From positions 6,978,001-7,042,000 of the forward strand of contig CP141135.1 of NCBI GenBank assembly GCA_035236585.1: a DNA stretch of 64,000 nucleotides, read 5' to 3'. Made by a program: the position numbers and the translations under genes. The stretch is from Warburgia ugandensis (lineage: Eukaryota > Streptophyta > Magnoliopsida > Canellales > Canellaceae). Position 1 is the stretch's first letter, and each line of letters opens with the position of its first letter. Below the pieces are notes generated by a model. It was not told the origin of the DNA, searched no databases, and worked only from the letters and a program-made list of their open reading frames with translations. This document shows positions 1 to 10,376 of this stretch, piece after piece.

Positions 1-1880
1 AGACACAATGGTCTCTTTGGCAAGGCGATAGCAAGCCATGGACATTTTGTAGGCTGCAGGCAAGTCCTAAAGCATATATCAAATCAGCCCAAGTATAAAT
101 AAACCAGACCTAAAAACATGGTCCGATTGAACTTTAAACTGTGGGTTCAGTGAATCCTATTCCCTAGATGTACATTGCGCTCATTTTTCTTTACATAGTA
201 CTTAAATGGACATATGTTTCCTTGCAGCACTACATACTACTAGCATAACCATGACAGAGCATCCAAGCTTATTCTCAGAGTTCGAGCACCAAAGAGACTA
301 TGCCAGCTCTTTTATCTCAATCAAGGGTACAGGAGTTTAGAAAGGAATCAGGGACTTGAAAGAATAAAGGTTGCTTGTCCATGTCTACATTTATTGCCTA
401 TATCTAATGCCCATTGCTCTTGCTCGTATACTATGCCGTACATGTCCTTCGACGTAGTTGGATGTGTATCCTCGTATGCGTGGAGTGGAACATCTGATTC
501 CTAGGTTTTGATATGAATCCAATAGCGTTACAATCAACAGAATCAGCCTTGCATTTTTGGGGGTGCAATTTGGATGATGCCGCACGAAGCTTAAAGACCT
601 CAGTCGGTTTCTTAGTCATTTTTTCTGTTTTTATGAGAAACTAAATCACTTTTTCAAAACATCCAAACTGTGGAAATAACAAGACACCAATTCATCAGTA
701 CATATTACAAGGGCACCTCCCATCAAAAACATTCCCGCTAGGCTCATTTTAAGTGCACTCATCATCTTCTTAATGCTTTTGTATGGTGAATACTTAATAG
801 ATAAAGGTGTCAATCGGCCAACGGGATCAAATCTAACCAGGTCATAGTCATGATCAACATGGATTATAATTTGATTGGACCTTAGTTGGAGAATTCCTTA
901 ATTAGTTTTACTCTGCAATGATCACTCCCGACATGGTGAGGAAGGATGAATAGTTGCTGTGATATCTTTCACAGATTGGAACAAATCAATCAAATAACAA
1001 GCTAATTATAAATACAACATGATCATATCATAGTGATATGATATTATCCTTGAGATTTGGTCGACACTTGTTCTCTTGAATCACCAGCTGTAATCTCAGC
1101 TCTTTTGGCATCCTTATCTATCAATGGTTAATTTATCTGTATTCTTTATATTCCTATGTTCCAATCTGCAATGACTGAATACAAGTTTATTCGGATATGG
1201 ATCATCCATTGAAATGTCTTAGGACCTAGCAAAACTAACATTTATAACAATGAATTGTATACCTAAATTCAGGCTGATATTCCGGTGCGACTCTATAGTT
1301 TAAGAGTGATAACTTTTCTTTCACTGGTAGAAATTTGTTGTTTGTTCAGTCAGTTAGCTGGTTCTGGTTCTGGTTTTGACTTAGATGGCCTCTCAGACAA
1401 AACAATGATCTCTAAGATCGTCTCGATCTTAATTCCTATGTCAATTATCCCTTTAAGATTTTTTATCGTCTCTCAGACAAAACAAGAATGGACAAGAACT
1501 CATTAAACAAGGTAAAGATGAAGGCTTTTTCTTCATTGAAACGTGCTTAAAATGGAAGCCCATATGATAAGTAAGAGCATGTTTCTGCTGTTTTTCATCC
1601 CAGCAGAGCTTGACTATCTTAAGGTCATGTTTAGATTGATTCACATACTAACTACCAGATAATAGGATGCTGATCATTTGTGATAATTGCCCCAGCAGGT
1701 TCATTGTCTCACATTAATCAGATTGCAGCTTTAGGGTCCATCTAACTGTCTGGTACCCCATTGACACCTCTGAGTACTAATATGTGCTAGCAGTATTTAT
1801 TGCCAAAATACCTCAATTATTTTAGGAAATGTATCTCTTGAGTCCCTTCTTCTTCAAAAACATGCCATCTATTGAATATT
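1..1880. other. Intergenic; relic of DUF241 upstream flank
   Basis: No convincing coding region is seen; open frames are short and lack family resemblance. Around 206-255 lies a segment (core TTTCCTTGCAGCACTACAT) that resembles segments found upstream of the DUF241 genes at about 5576, 11602 and 16449. Because those genes are on the minus strand, this one would belong to a DUF241 copy left of the window edge. The rest is AT-rich unique-looking sequence. Confidence 0.5.
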
Positions 1881-2594
1881 TAATTGCAAGTGTACGGGTT
1901 ATTGTAGTATAGCTTATGCAAGTACGGGTGGATACCACAAGAACTTGACTTAAAAAGAGTTTAAATAAAATTTAATAGTCAAAATAATAAAGATAAACTA
2001 AAAGTGAAATAAAAATTCAGATTTATTTAAATAATACAATTTACAGAATCTCTAGTTCCAAAAAGATAGAAAATTAAACTAAAAAATCATCCTGAATTAC
2101 ACTGTCCGTGAATAAGCAAAATAGCCATAAGGTAAAACTGGAATAATCTAAAAAAGGATGCCGATGGAATTTAAATTATTTAGCTGAGGGTAAAACCAGA
2201 AATTTGCCGAATTTCTGGTTTTAAACGAAAACCAGAGAAACTCGCGAAGGAAGAAGCCGACAAAGTGGGGAAAGAGATGTCGGAGAAGAAGATGGGAAAA
2301 GTGGGCCGGCCGATGAATGGGTACTTTCCGAATGGGTGAAGGGGATTTCCGACGGAGGCGGTGGAGGAAGATAGAGTATGGTGGTTGCCGGCATCGTGCT
2401 GTTTGGGCATTGGGTTGATCAGAGATATGGAAAGAGGGAGAGAGCAGTGCGAGGTTCCGGCGTCTGGAAGCTGGAAGCTGGCCCAGGTGAACGAACAGAA
2501 AAGAAGGGAGTAGAGAGAAGGGAAAGGGGTTGAGTGCGGCTGCCTTAGGTGGTGGTCTGGGGCCAATCACTGGCGTCTAGTTCATCAGTGCCGT
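1881..2594. other. Non-coding, probable old retroelement debris
   Basis: The segment beginning near 1889 (a 'GCAAGTGTACGGGTTATTG' type phrase, then 'AAGTACGGGTGGATACCAC') resembles a phrase I associate with terminal regions of plant retroelements, but I cannot assign a family. Minus-strand open frames at 2148-2570 are proline/serine-rich by composition and show no domain. No paired terminal repeat was found. Confidence 0.3.
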
Positions 2595-3113
2595 GTGGTT
2601 GTGGAGATCTGGGCGTCTACTAGTCTGGTCAATTGGACTGGTCGATGCCTTGGTGAACAGAGGAAGAAGGGAGTTGGGAATATGGGTGCTGGGAAAGTCG
2701 GTGAGAAGGGAGTTGGAACAGAGGAGATGAGAGAGGAAAGAGGTGAGAAAGAGAGGGAGAGAACAAGAGAGAATAAAGAGAGAGAGGAGAAGTGCAGGTT
2801 CTTCAGACAGGGAAGAGAGTTGAGAGAGAGAGAAAGAGAGGCAAAACAGTGGGAGGGAAGAATGGAGAAACGAGAACGGGAAGAGACCAAGAGGGAGATT
2901 GGGAGAGCAATACAAAAAGGAAACTGAGGGAGAAAAAGTTAACAAGGGAGAGAAATGGAGAGAAAGAGGGAACAAGAGAAAGAGAGTGAGATAGAGAAAG
3001 GAGAGGGGCGCCATGAGAAAAAGACAAAGGAAGAGAGGGAGGTGGGAGGTGGTGATGAGAAGGATCCTAAAGAAATAGAACGAGAGAGTAAGACAAAGAT
3101 AAGGGAACCAGAA

Positions 3114-3166
<53 letters not shown>
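2595..3166 (+). repeat. Long polypurine tract ending in a (GA)n microsatellite
   Basis: About 570 bp of the plus strand is overwhelmingly A and G (GAGAGAGGAA-like), ending in a pure GA run at 3116-3166. Long open frames on both strands here encode only Glu/Arg/Lys or Ser/Leu/Phe low-complexity strings, so they are composition artefacts. Such a tract can form triplex (H-DNA) structures in principle. Confidence 0.8.
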
Positions 3167-3169
<3 letters not shown>

Positions 3170-4154
3170 CCCAACCTTCCCAAAACTTCTTATTCTTCAT
3201 ATTTCTTCTTTTTTTATAAATCTTCCAAAGGAGTTTGATTTTGATTCAAACTCATCTTCTTCTTCCTTATCCATTTAGGTTTCCTGATGATTTTCAAATT
3301 CCTCTCTTTACAGGAAGCTTCCTCATCTGGATTTAATCCATGTGACTTGATCTGGATCATCCAATCTGATCTGATTGATTTGCAATGCACATGACCAAAT
3401 TAGAATCAACTAATTCATTCATTACTTTTCTAATTAGCCTTGATGATCATTTGACCATTAAATTTTGCAATTCAATGATTGGATGGCCAATTAGTGTAAA
3501 ATACAAATTTTTATGTAAAATCTCAAAATTAAATGCTCAGATAACCTAATTAGATGCTAAATTAAAGGTATTTTGGACAAAATTGAACACTTAACACCCT
3601 CTTACTACTAAAACTTATTACTAAAAATGTCTAATCAAATTATCACTTCTTTCCTAATGAAATGTTACAAGCTCAATGTACCACATTAACCCATTATCAC
3701 ACGTCCTACTCTCATCGCCTAATCGTAATTCATTGGTCTAAGGTAGATGTCCATATAAGATGTCTCCTAGCCAAATTCATTTAAATCTCTATCTAGATCA
3801 ATTAGGTCCTTTAGCAATGTGCATTAGATCAATTAACCTTTTGAACAAACACATGTACCAGCAATGTCTGAAATCTTTTTCGTTCATCAAGACAGTAACA
3901 ACCTCACCATCTTGTTCTTGTCATCGTAACAATGTCTCTTCGTTGAGGACTACTTCTTTCAAGTTTTGAATCAGGCAGAATAGTATACTAGTCAGAAAGG
4001 TCAAATCATACTGAACAACTTAAAAAGTAAACAGGAGAAGAATTTGGAATGAACATATCAAATTTTATTGCCAATTAACATGCGTAATCTTTGTTAGTGT
4101 AAATGTTACACAAGGTAGTTCGTACAAAATTGTGGTTTTCATTGTAGATGTCTA
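3170..4154. other. Intergenic, 3' side of the DUF241 gene
   Basis: AT-rich, no coding signal. The last ~90 bases (about 4068-4154) match the 3' flank of the DUF241 pseudogene copy further right (14817-14848 plus about 15085-15127), sharing the phrase TTGCCAATTAACATG. The flank was therefore part of the duplicated unit. Confidence 0.5.
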
Positions 4155-5078
4155 CTAGTGGTTGAGGATGTTAAGAAAAGAGACCCTTATTTGGATTAAA
4201 TTCCTAAACATGCAACTGAGTCCGTCGTCAAGGCTCTGCAAGCTAGCGTTTAACTCTCTCAATCGCTTCTCCGCAACTTGCACTTGCATCACCTCGACAT
4301 CTTTGTATAGAGTTTTATCACATAGTGCATAGAAAGAGGCGTCCACCCTTTCTACTTCACTTATTTTTGGTTTCTCTTGACATGATATTTTTCCATAGCC
4401 AAACCGTTTCGAAATCAAAGACCACCTAGATGTCTTCACTGTTGGCTCTGACACCGATATGAAATACAAGAAGGCTTCAAAGATGGATGTTGTGGTCAAA
4501 CGTACTTCTTTTAGTGTTCTTATAACCACCAGAAGATGTTGATCATTTTCCGAAAGAGAAGAGACTGTGCAGTTGCTTTCCATCCTCTTCATTGCGTCCA
4601 GAGACTTGTACATCTCCTTCTTCATCTTCTTCCTCAAAGAAAGATAGGCAGCAACTAGGCCATCGAAATGTACCTCCCCTCCCCTTCTTCGTCGAAGAGC
4701 TGATTGAAGGTCTTGAGCGTGCTCCTTCAGCTGCAGCAAGACATCTCTAACGGTGCTACACATGTCCAACATTCTAAGAGATCCATCCAACATCTCATCC
4801 ACCCATCTCTCATGTCGATGCTGGACTAGTATTTGTTTTGTGATAGGCCAATGAAGAAGATTGTTGACATAGTCATACAAGAATCCCAGAACAGCCAAAT
4901 TCCTAGACAAAATTTCAGCCTTAGAATGGGCAGATGAGGATGAAGATTGTGAGGCCTCCCAACCCCTTAGGTTGTGCAGCCTCTCTTCAACACAAACGAT
5001 GGTTGGATGTGATCTTGAGGGCATGCTGGTAGATCGAACGTGGTAAGCGTTTTCAGGCATCACAAAGGAGGAAACCAT
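4155..5078 (-). CDS. DUF241 (PF03087) family protein, intact single exon
   Basis: A 307-residue protein, close to the usual ~300 for this plant-specific family, encoded without introns as most members are. Recognisable features are the start (MPENAYHVRS), the SxSHPTI segment, a central 'WVDEMLDGSLRMLDMCSTVRD' type segment (about residues 92-112), the 'SLRKKMKKEM' helix, and the C-terminal 'RELNASLQSLDDGLSCMFR' block (about 272-290). The family is helical, is grouped with BPS1-like proteins in domain databases, and has no established enzymatic role. The first ATG is used because the dead copy at 15128-16022 starts at the equivalent position. An in-frame second ATG lies six codons downstream. 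It is the only undamaged member of a three-copy same-strand array. The family call is firm; the function is unknown. Confidence 0.85.
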   Translation of the reverse strand: MVSSFVMPENAYHVRSTSMPSRSHPTIVCVEERLHNLRGWEASQSSSSSAHSKAEILSRNLAVLGFLYDYVNNLLHWPITKQILVQHRHERWVDEMLDGSLRMLDMCSTVRDVLLQLKEHAQDLQSALRRRRGGEVHFDGLVAAYLSLRKKMKKEMYKSLDAMKRMESNCTVSSLSENDQHLLVVIRTLKEVRLTTTSIFEAFLYFISVSEPTVKTSRWSLISKRFGYGKISCQEKPKISEVERVDASFYALCDKTLYKDVEVMQVQVAEKRLRELNASLQSLDDGLSCMFRNLIQIRVSFLNILNH

Positions 5079-6690
5079 CTTTCCTGGGGTGAAGAAGGCC
5101 TAAAGATGAGCTAAAGAAGTATCCTCCTTGAGAAGCTCTTACATCATTCTATGAATGAATGTTAAGGGAGACATACAGAATCCTGTCTCATGCATGTGCC
5201 TCTACCATAAGAGAGACAGAGAGAGTAGTTTACGTTATTTTAGAAATCTAATAGTCTTGTAGTTAGTTTAACATGATTGGCAAGCCTCCTTGGCCTCCTG
5301 GCACAAAAACCACAAAGAACTCATAATGCAAACCTAGACATGTTATTAATGTACAGGTGCAAATAGATTATGCTAATGATTCCAATCTAGGTTAGATATG
5401 CATTAGAAATGATGATAATCAAGTACTGTTTCTACATGTGTATATCTTAGACATGTTTAGCTGTCGAAGACAACCACACCATCTCCTCCTTTCATTGTCA
5501 CCGAAATAATGTACATGTTATGGTATATTAATTGTTTCATGTTAACCTATGCTACTGAAATAAAGAACTGGTCGCATATGCTTCCTTGTTTCCTTGCTGC
5601 ACTACATGCCACCGACCATAGAATAACTAGGATTTATGCAAAGGAAACGCGGTTCAAAATCTTTAAAGCAACAAGGATATGGTGAGACTACGAAATCGGG
5701 ACCCACTATTATAGGAGCTCCATGGTTGGGAACTTGTGATGGGGCCTCCTCGGAACGAATTATAAAATGTCACGCCTTTGGAACCGACTTAAATGGATTA
5801 ATCAAAAGACGTCTATTATTTGGGGTCTCGCCCTATCATTCAAATGGATAATAACATGATTGCTAGCTCTAGATTGACAAGGGCAGCAATGTCTGTACCA
5901 GTCAAGGCAAATGGAGGCAGTAGAGGCCTGAAACAGGTAACATATGCACATCCGTGTCTATAGGCGTTATTTCATGCTAAGTGCGCATGAATTCAAGTGC
6001 GAGCAATAATGATTTGTTTCTTATTTTTCTGTGTTATAGATAACATGGGTTTCCATTGTACGGATGGTTAATGGTTGTTGGGTCCGTGCATATGGTACAA
6101 TTAACATTTGACGTAGGTAACTAGCCTAATCCAAAATCATAACATACTTGCACACCCAAGCACATCACAGATTCATGCATCCACATGTAGGCCAGATTTA
6201 CGTTGTTCAGTCATAATCATTTATCGCAGTAAAGAAAATCGAAGAGGGCTTCACTTTGTTTCCATTTATTTATTTTTAAAGTGGTCAGAATAGTTGTATT
6301 ATCACGGAGGGCTTTACTAGTAGAAGATTAATGGTACAATGCAAGCCCCGACCTTAACCCACTTTAAAACCAGTTTCTCTAGCGTCATAGTTGTGAATCT
6401 GGGCGTAGAGAAAACAGAGGGTGTTTGAAGGGAAGTTAGATTTCTGATCAAAGCAACGTGGATACTATTGTGTATAAAATCACATGCTGGCCTCAATCGG
6501 CTCTTTATTTAAGAAATACTCTATGCAGCATATTCTAACGGCATAGGACTCCTTTCAAGCCATTGTTGAACAGATAAAGAAGCCAAAACCAACATCGAAA
6601 GCACCTCCCCAAGATTGGATCAAGTTTAACTATGACAACTGAAGCCTTCTCATCAACGGCCTGACACGAATCGGCAGAGTGATTAGGACT
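5079..6690. other. Upstream region of the DUF241 gene
   Basis: Contains the array's shared upstream motif at about 5576-5625 (CATATGCTTCCTTGTTTCC, then CACTACATGCCACCGACC), roughly 500 bp upstream of the ATG. A second block at about 5880-5980 resembles 16740-16800. A 71-codon plus-strand open frame at 5636-5851 lies inside duplicated flank and has no family resemblance, so it is not called. Confidence 0.45.
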
Positions 6691-7127
6691 ACTGGGAGTG
6701 TGATAAGGTCCTATCTACTAAAGGGAGCTCTAACAGCAACTCAGAACATGCAGTACTGAGGAGAAGCTCAAGACTAGCACAGCTGAGAACAAATGGAGCC
6801 AGCTAATAGCATTGATTTCATTCAAGGGTCTTACAACAATGGTACAATTTCAGCTCCAAACAGTGAAGAATTAATGCTGCTTGATCAATGAGAAATACCT
6901 TTGAAAGAGTAGTCAAGGTTAGAGAGAGTGAGTGAGTTGTTATGCCAGCTGACAGTTATGGCAGCAGTCAATGCATTGTCAGACTAACTATCAGCTGGAA
7001 TTTGTTGTGTTTGAACGATACTCGAAGATCTGTAAAACGGCCGTAATACAGTCTAATGGAGTAAGAAATAACTCAAGGTAGTAAGTGTACTGTTAGTTGA
7101 CAATTAGGCAATTCGAGAAGTTAGTTA

Positions 7128-7129
<2 letters not shown>

Positions 7130-7166
<37 letters not shown>

Positions 7167-7309
7167 CTAGTAAACAAGCTACAAGGAGTTGGGACTCTAA
7201 TTGAGGTTAAGCAATGAATGATTTCTGCTAGCTTGAGCTTGCTAGATCTTGGAGTCTTCTTCCACTTGAAGTGAAGACTTTATTTTCAGTGATTCATCTC
7301 TCATTCACC

Positions 7310-7344
<35 letters not shown>

Positions 7345-7490
7345 GTACTAGTAAACAAGCTATAAGGAGTTGGGACTCTAATTGAGGTTAAGCAATGAAT
7401 GAGTTCTGCTAGCTTGAGCTTGCTAGATCTTGGAGTCTTCTTCCACTTGAAGTGAAGACTTTATTTTCAGTGATTCATCTCTCATTCACC
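7130..7490 (+). repeat. Two-unit tandem duplication (about 180 bp each) with GA runs
   Basis: Unit 1 is 7130-7309 and unit 2 is 7310-7490. Each starts with a GA microsatellite, followed by about 145 bp that differs at only a few positions (for example CTACAAGG against CTATAAGG). Both end in TCTCATTCACC. The pair sits immediately upstream of a gypsy-like primer-binding region (about 7543), so it is probably part of a retroelement LTR or leader duplicated by slippage or unequal exchange at the GA run. Confidence 0.85.
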
Positions 7491-7544
7491 TCTTTCCCTT
7501 CTTTCATTTTTTTATTTTCCTTTGATAAGCACTAGACTTATTTA

Positions 7545-8130
7545 ATTGGTGCTTTCATTCTTGCACCTTTACCAACCACAAAATGCAGTGCTCTAGATAT
7601 GTAATAGTTTCCACTGTTGAAGGGACAAGATTCAGCAGATTGGAAGAACAAGTTAAGAACTTGCTACAACAACGCCAAGAACATCAAGCCACCTTCAATC
7701 AATTGCCAAACCAGCACTCAAAAATGCTAGATGAGTTGAATGGTGCAGTCTAGTTCTCTAAGTTGGATATGAGAGCTGGTTCTTTTCAAATAAGGATGGA
7801 AAAGGATGATATCCACAAGACAACATTCAGAACTCACTAGGGCCACTTTGAATATCTGGTGATGCCCTTTGACTTAACTAATGCACCTTCTACCTTTCAG
7901 TCAGCAACGAACAACATTTTCTAACCATTTGTTAGAAAGTTGTTAGCTGTAATTCTTTGATGATATTCTAGTTTACATGTTAGACTTCCTAACCACTTAA
8001 CTCACTTAGGTGTTACGAAGCTTGGAAACTCATCACTTCTTTACAAAGATGGGTAAGTGTTTATTTTGTCAATTGTCTATGGAATATCTGGGTCACATTG
8101 TAGCTAGAGATGATGATATGAAGAAGATTC
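7545..8130 (+). mobile_element. Ty3/gypsy retrotransposon relic: gag start joined to RT
   Basis: The phrase TTGGTGCTTTCATTC near 7543 is typical of the primer-binding region of many plant Ty3/gypsy elements. A start codon at 7583 opens a gag-like N-terminus (…RLEEQVKNLLQQ). After about 47 codons the same frame passes into reverse transcriptase (…SKLDMRAG, QIRMEKDDI, GHFEYLVMPF, TNAPSTFQ), interrupted by several stop codons. A later fragment reads 'MEYLGHIV' near 8090. The rest of gag and the protease are missing, so this is an internally deleted dead copy. The left LTR boundary was not located, and no second LTR is seen. Confidence 0.75.
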
Positions 8131-9599
8131 AAGCCATGAATGACATGCTATTATAGGAATGGCTGGGATCCCACTGTTCTACCTCTTGCTTAGGTTGTAT
8201 GGCTTGATTTTCGCATCTCTCACGGTATTGAATAAAATTCATCAATCTTTTCAAAAAGAAAAAAGGAATAAGATTAACGACGAAGGCTAAGCTGGAGACC
8301 CTAAAAAGATCTTCTCTAGAAGCACCCCACATTTGGTATGAGGAGTGCCCACCACTAGATGATTGGGACAATTTATCTTATTGCCACATCCATGGATAAC
8401 TAGTCATTCAAACAACTAGCATATTGGATGATTCTAGCATATGAAAGAAGTATAATTTTTTTATGCAAGTAGCGGACATGGTTAGAGATTTGTATAGATA
8501 ACACTCTAAATTCAACTCCCAAATACATGGTTTTAGGAGAGTGGAGTCATCCAATCTTTTGAATCTTGTCTTTACTAGTAATCAAATTGGAAAAATATGC
8601 TCCTGTCATCCATAAGTTGGCCCTCTTCCTGCCAAATGTGGGCCACTTCTATCCTGTACGATTCATATAACAATGTGGAAAGAATATAAATACATATTAA
8701 AAGTATGGCAACTGCTAGGGGATGTTGCTCCTAATCCCCAATCTCTACGGGCCTAAGAATTCTGCCACTGACCAAGAGCATCATTCGAAATGGCAGTTAC
8801 AAATTGGTTCTTCTTTATGGGAATGGTTGTGATAATTTTATTAGAGAAAAAAGAAAAATTTTAAATGCTAGTTATGTGTGATTAAGAAGAATTTACAAAA
8901 AACTTTAGTTAACTCAACCTTTGGATAATCTAACACAATCATCTTGTTTAGCCTCTTCTATATAGTTCATCTGCAAAGATCACGCCCATTGAATGTTTCT
9001 AGCTTCTAAAATTTTCAATTGAAACATGCTATTTAAGCACTCAAAACACGTAACTAAAATTATCCATCGGAAATGAATATTGTATCTAACCAATCTAAGA
9101 GAGGCAGAACAGGATAAATAAGTGAGATCATCCAAAAGCGGGCCTTATCTGGGCAGGGTTTTGGAGTGATTCTTGAAACTCAATCTGGATAACATTTCGC
9201 TTAGTTAAACGAGAACCTCCCAACAAAAGTTATACTCCGTATTTAAGCACTTCTTTTATGTCCATGTAGAAGGAGATGGAGTAGCGTTAACGAAGACATG
9301 AACGTTGGAACTTGGATATTCCACAATTTTTGGATGGAGAGTTCTCCATGCTGGCATGCAAATTATTTATCTTCCCCGGCAACACCTGCGTGCTGGGGAA
9401 CGATTAAATCGCTAGTCTCTTCTTTGGCGTTAGGTCTTTCTATTTGTCGATGGAGTTATCTATGGAGAATATTAAAGCAACACAATGGACAGCAAATCCA
9501 CAAGTAATAAGAAAAGAATTTGAAGATGAATTCGTCGATGTAATTTGTTGATCATTGCAAGTGGCAATGCTTGTTAATGTGTAGTAATATTATGGAGAA
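8131..9599. other. Intergenic, no feature recognised
   Basis: AT-rich sequence between the gypsy relic and the second DUF241 copy. Open frames at 8129-8371 (minus) and 9298-9507 (plus) lack family resemblance and are not called. Confidence 0.4.
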
Positions 9600-10376
9600 A
9601 TATAAACGTCTAAATATGGAATTAAGCCCAGTCAAGACCCTTGTAAGCTTGCATTCAACTCCCCCAATTGCTTCTTTGCCTCTCGAACTTGAAGCTCCTT
9701 GACTTCTTTGCCACGGAAGGCATAGAGGGAGGCCTTCATCCTCTCTTCTTCAGTCATTTTCTGTTCCTCCTTATATGATACTCAGCTCGTGCTCATCCAT
9801 TTTAAAATATATAAAAAACTCCTAGTCGTCCTTGCCTTCTTACCATTGTGCCTTCACTGGCAACAAGGCATCTTGGATAGTACAAGAAATGTCTGGCAAT
9901 CTAAGAGATCCATCCAGCAGCTCCTTCACCCATCTCTCCTGTTGATATAGGACCAACGACTGTTACGTGGTTGGCGCGAATGAATATGCTGGTTGACACA
10001 ATCATAGAAGTCTCTGAAACCATCCACACCAGCACATAAAGCTGCAGCAGCTGGATGTGCAGCTAAGGTCTCTCAATCCCTGAGTTTCCTTGATTTCTCT
10101 TCAACAAAAAGAACTGTCCAGAGTGATCTTGCAGGCACGCGCATAGAGTGGACATGATAAGCATTTTCAGGCATCATATGCTAACTAGCCTTGATGCAAT
10201 GGTAAATTATTGCCGTGTGAACTTGAGGTCATGGGTTTAAGGTGTAGAAACAGCCTTTTGTAAAAATGTAAGATAAGGCTGCGTACTATAGACCCTTGTG
10301 TTCAGTCCTTTTTGCAGACCCCGCATATGTAGGAACTTCGTGCACCAGAATTATCCTTTATATGGTAACTAGCCAC
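9600..10376 (-). pseudogene. DUF241 pseudogene, SINE-disrupted
   Basis: Reading the minus strand gives recognisable family pieces: 'MMPENAYHVHSM', 'VEEKSRKLRD' then a stop, 'VDGFRDFYDCVNQ', 'ELLDGSLRLPDIS', and a C-terminal 'ELNASLQ' followed by a stop. Much of the middle is deleted and frames change. Compared with the intact paralogue, the initiator codon appears as GTG at 10376-10374. A SINE (10187-10359) sits a few codons after it, splitting the first codons from the rest. It is clearly non-functional. Whether the SINE or the internal deletions came first cannot be told. Confidence 0.8.
10187..10359 (+). mobile_element. Au-like tRNA-derived SINE
   Basis: It begins with a tRNA-like head (CCTTGATGCAATGGTAAA, A-box-like), has a B-box-like GGGTTTAAGG, the diagnostic body 'AACAGCCTTTTGTAAAAATG', and a 3' part containing GACCCCGCATATG and GTGCACCAG. 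It is flanked by an 11-bp near-perfect target duplication, ATATGCTAACT (10076+100 to 10186) and ATATGGTAACT (10360-10370). It is diverged from the copies at 35302 and 49518, so it is older. Confidence 0.85.

Noticed and set aside
2577..3200. 207-codon minus-strand open frame and overlapping plus-strand frames
   Set aside because: Entirely low-complexity Ser/Leu/Phe or Glu/Arg/Lys generated by the polypurine tract; no domain, and frames open on both strands at once.
5636..5851. 71-codon plus-strand frame as a gene
   Set aside because: It lies within the duplicated upstream flank of DUF241 and is not preserved in the other copies.
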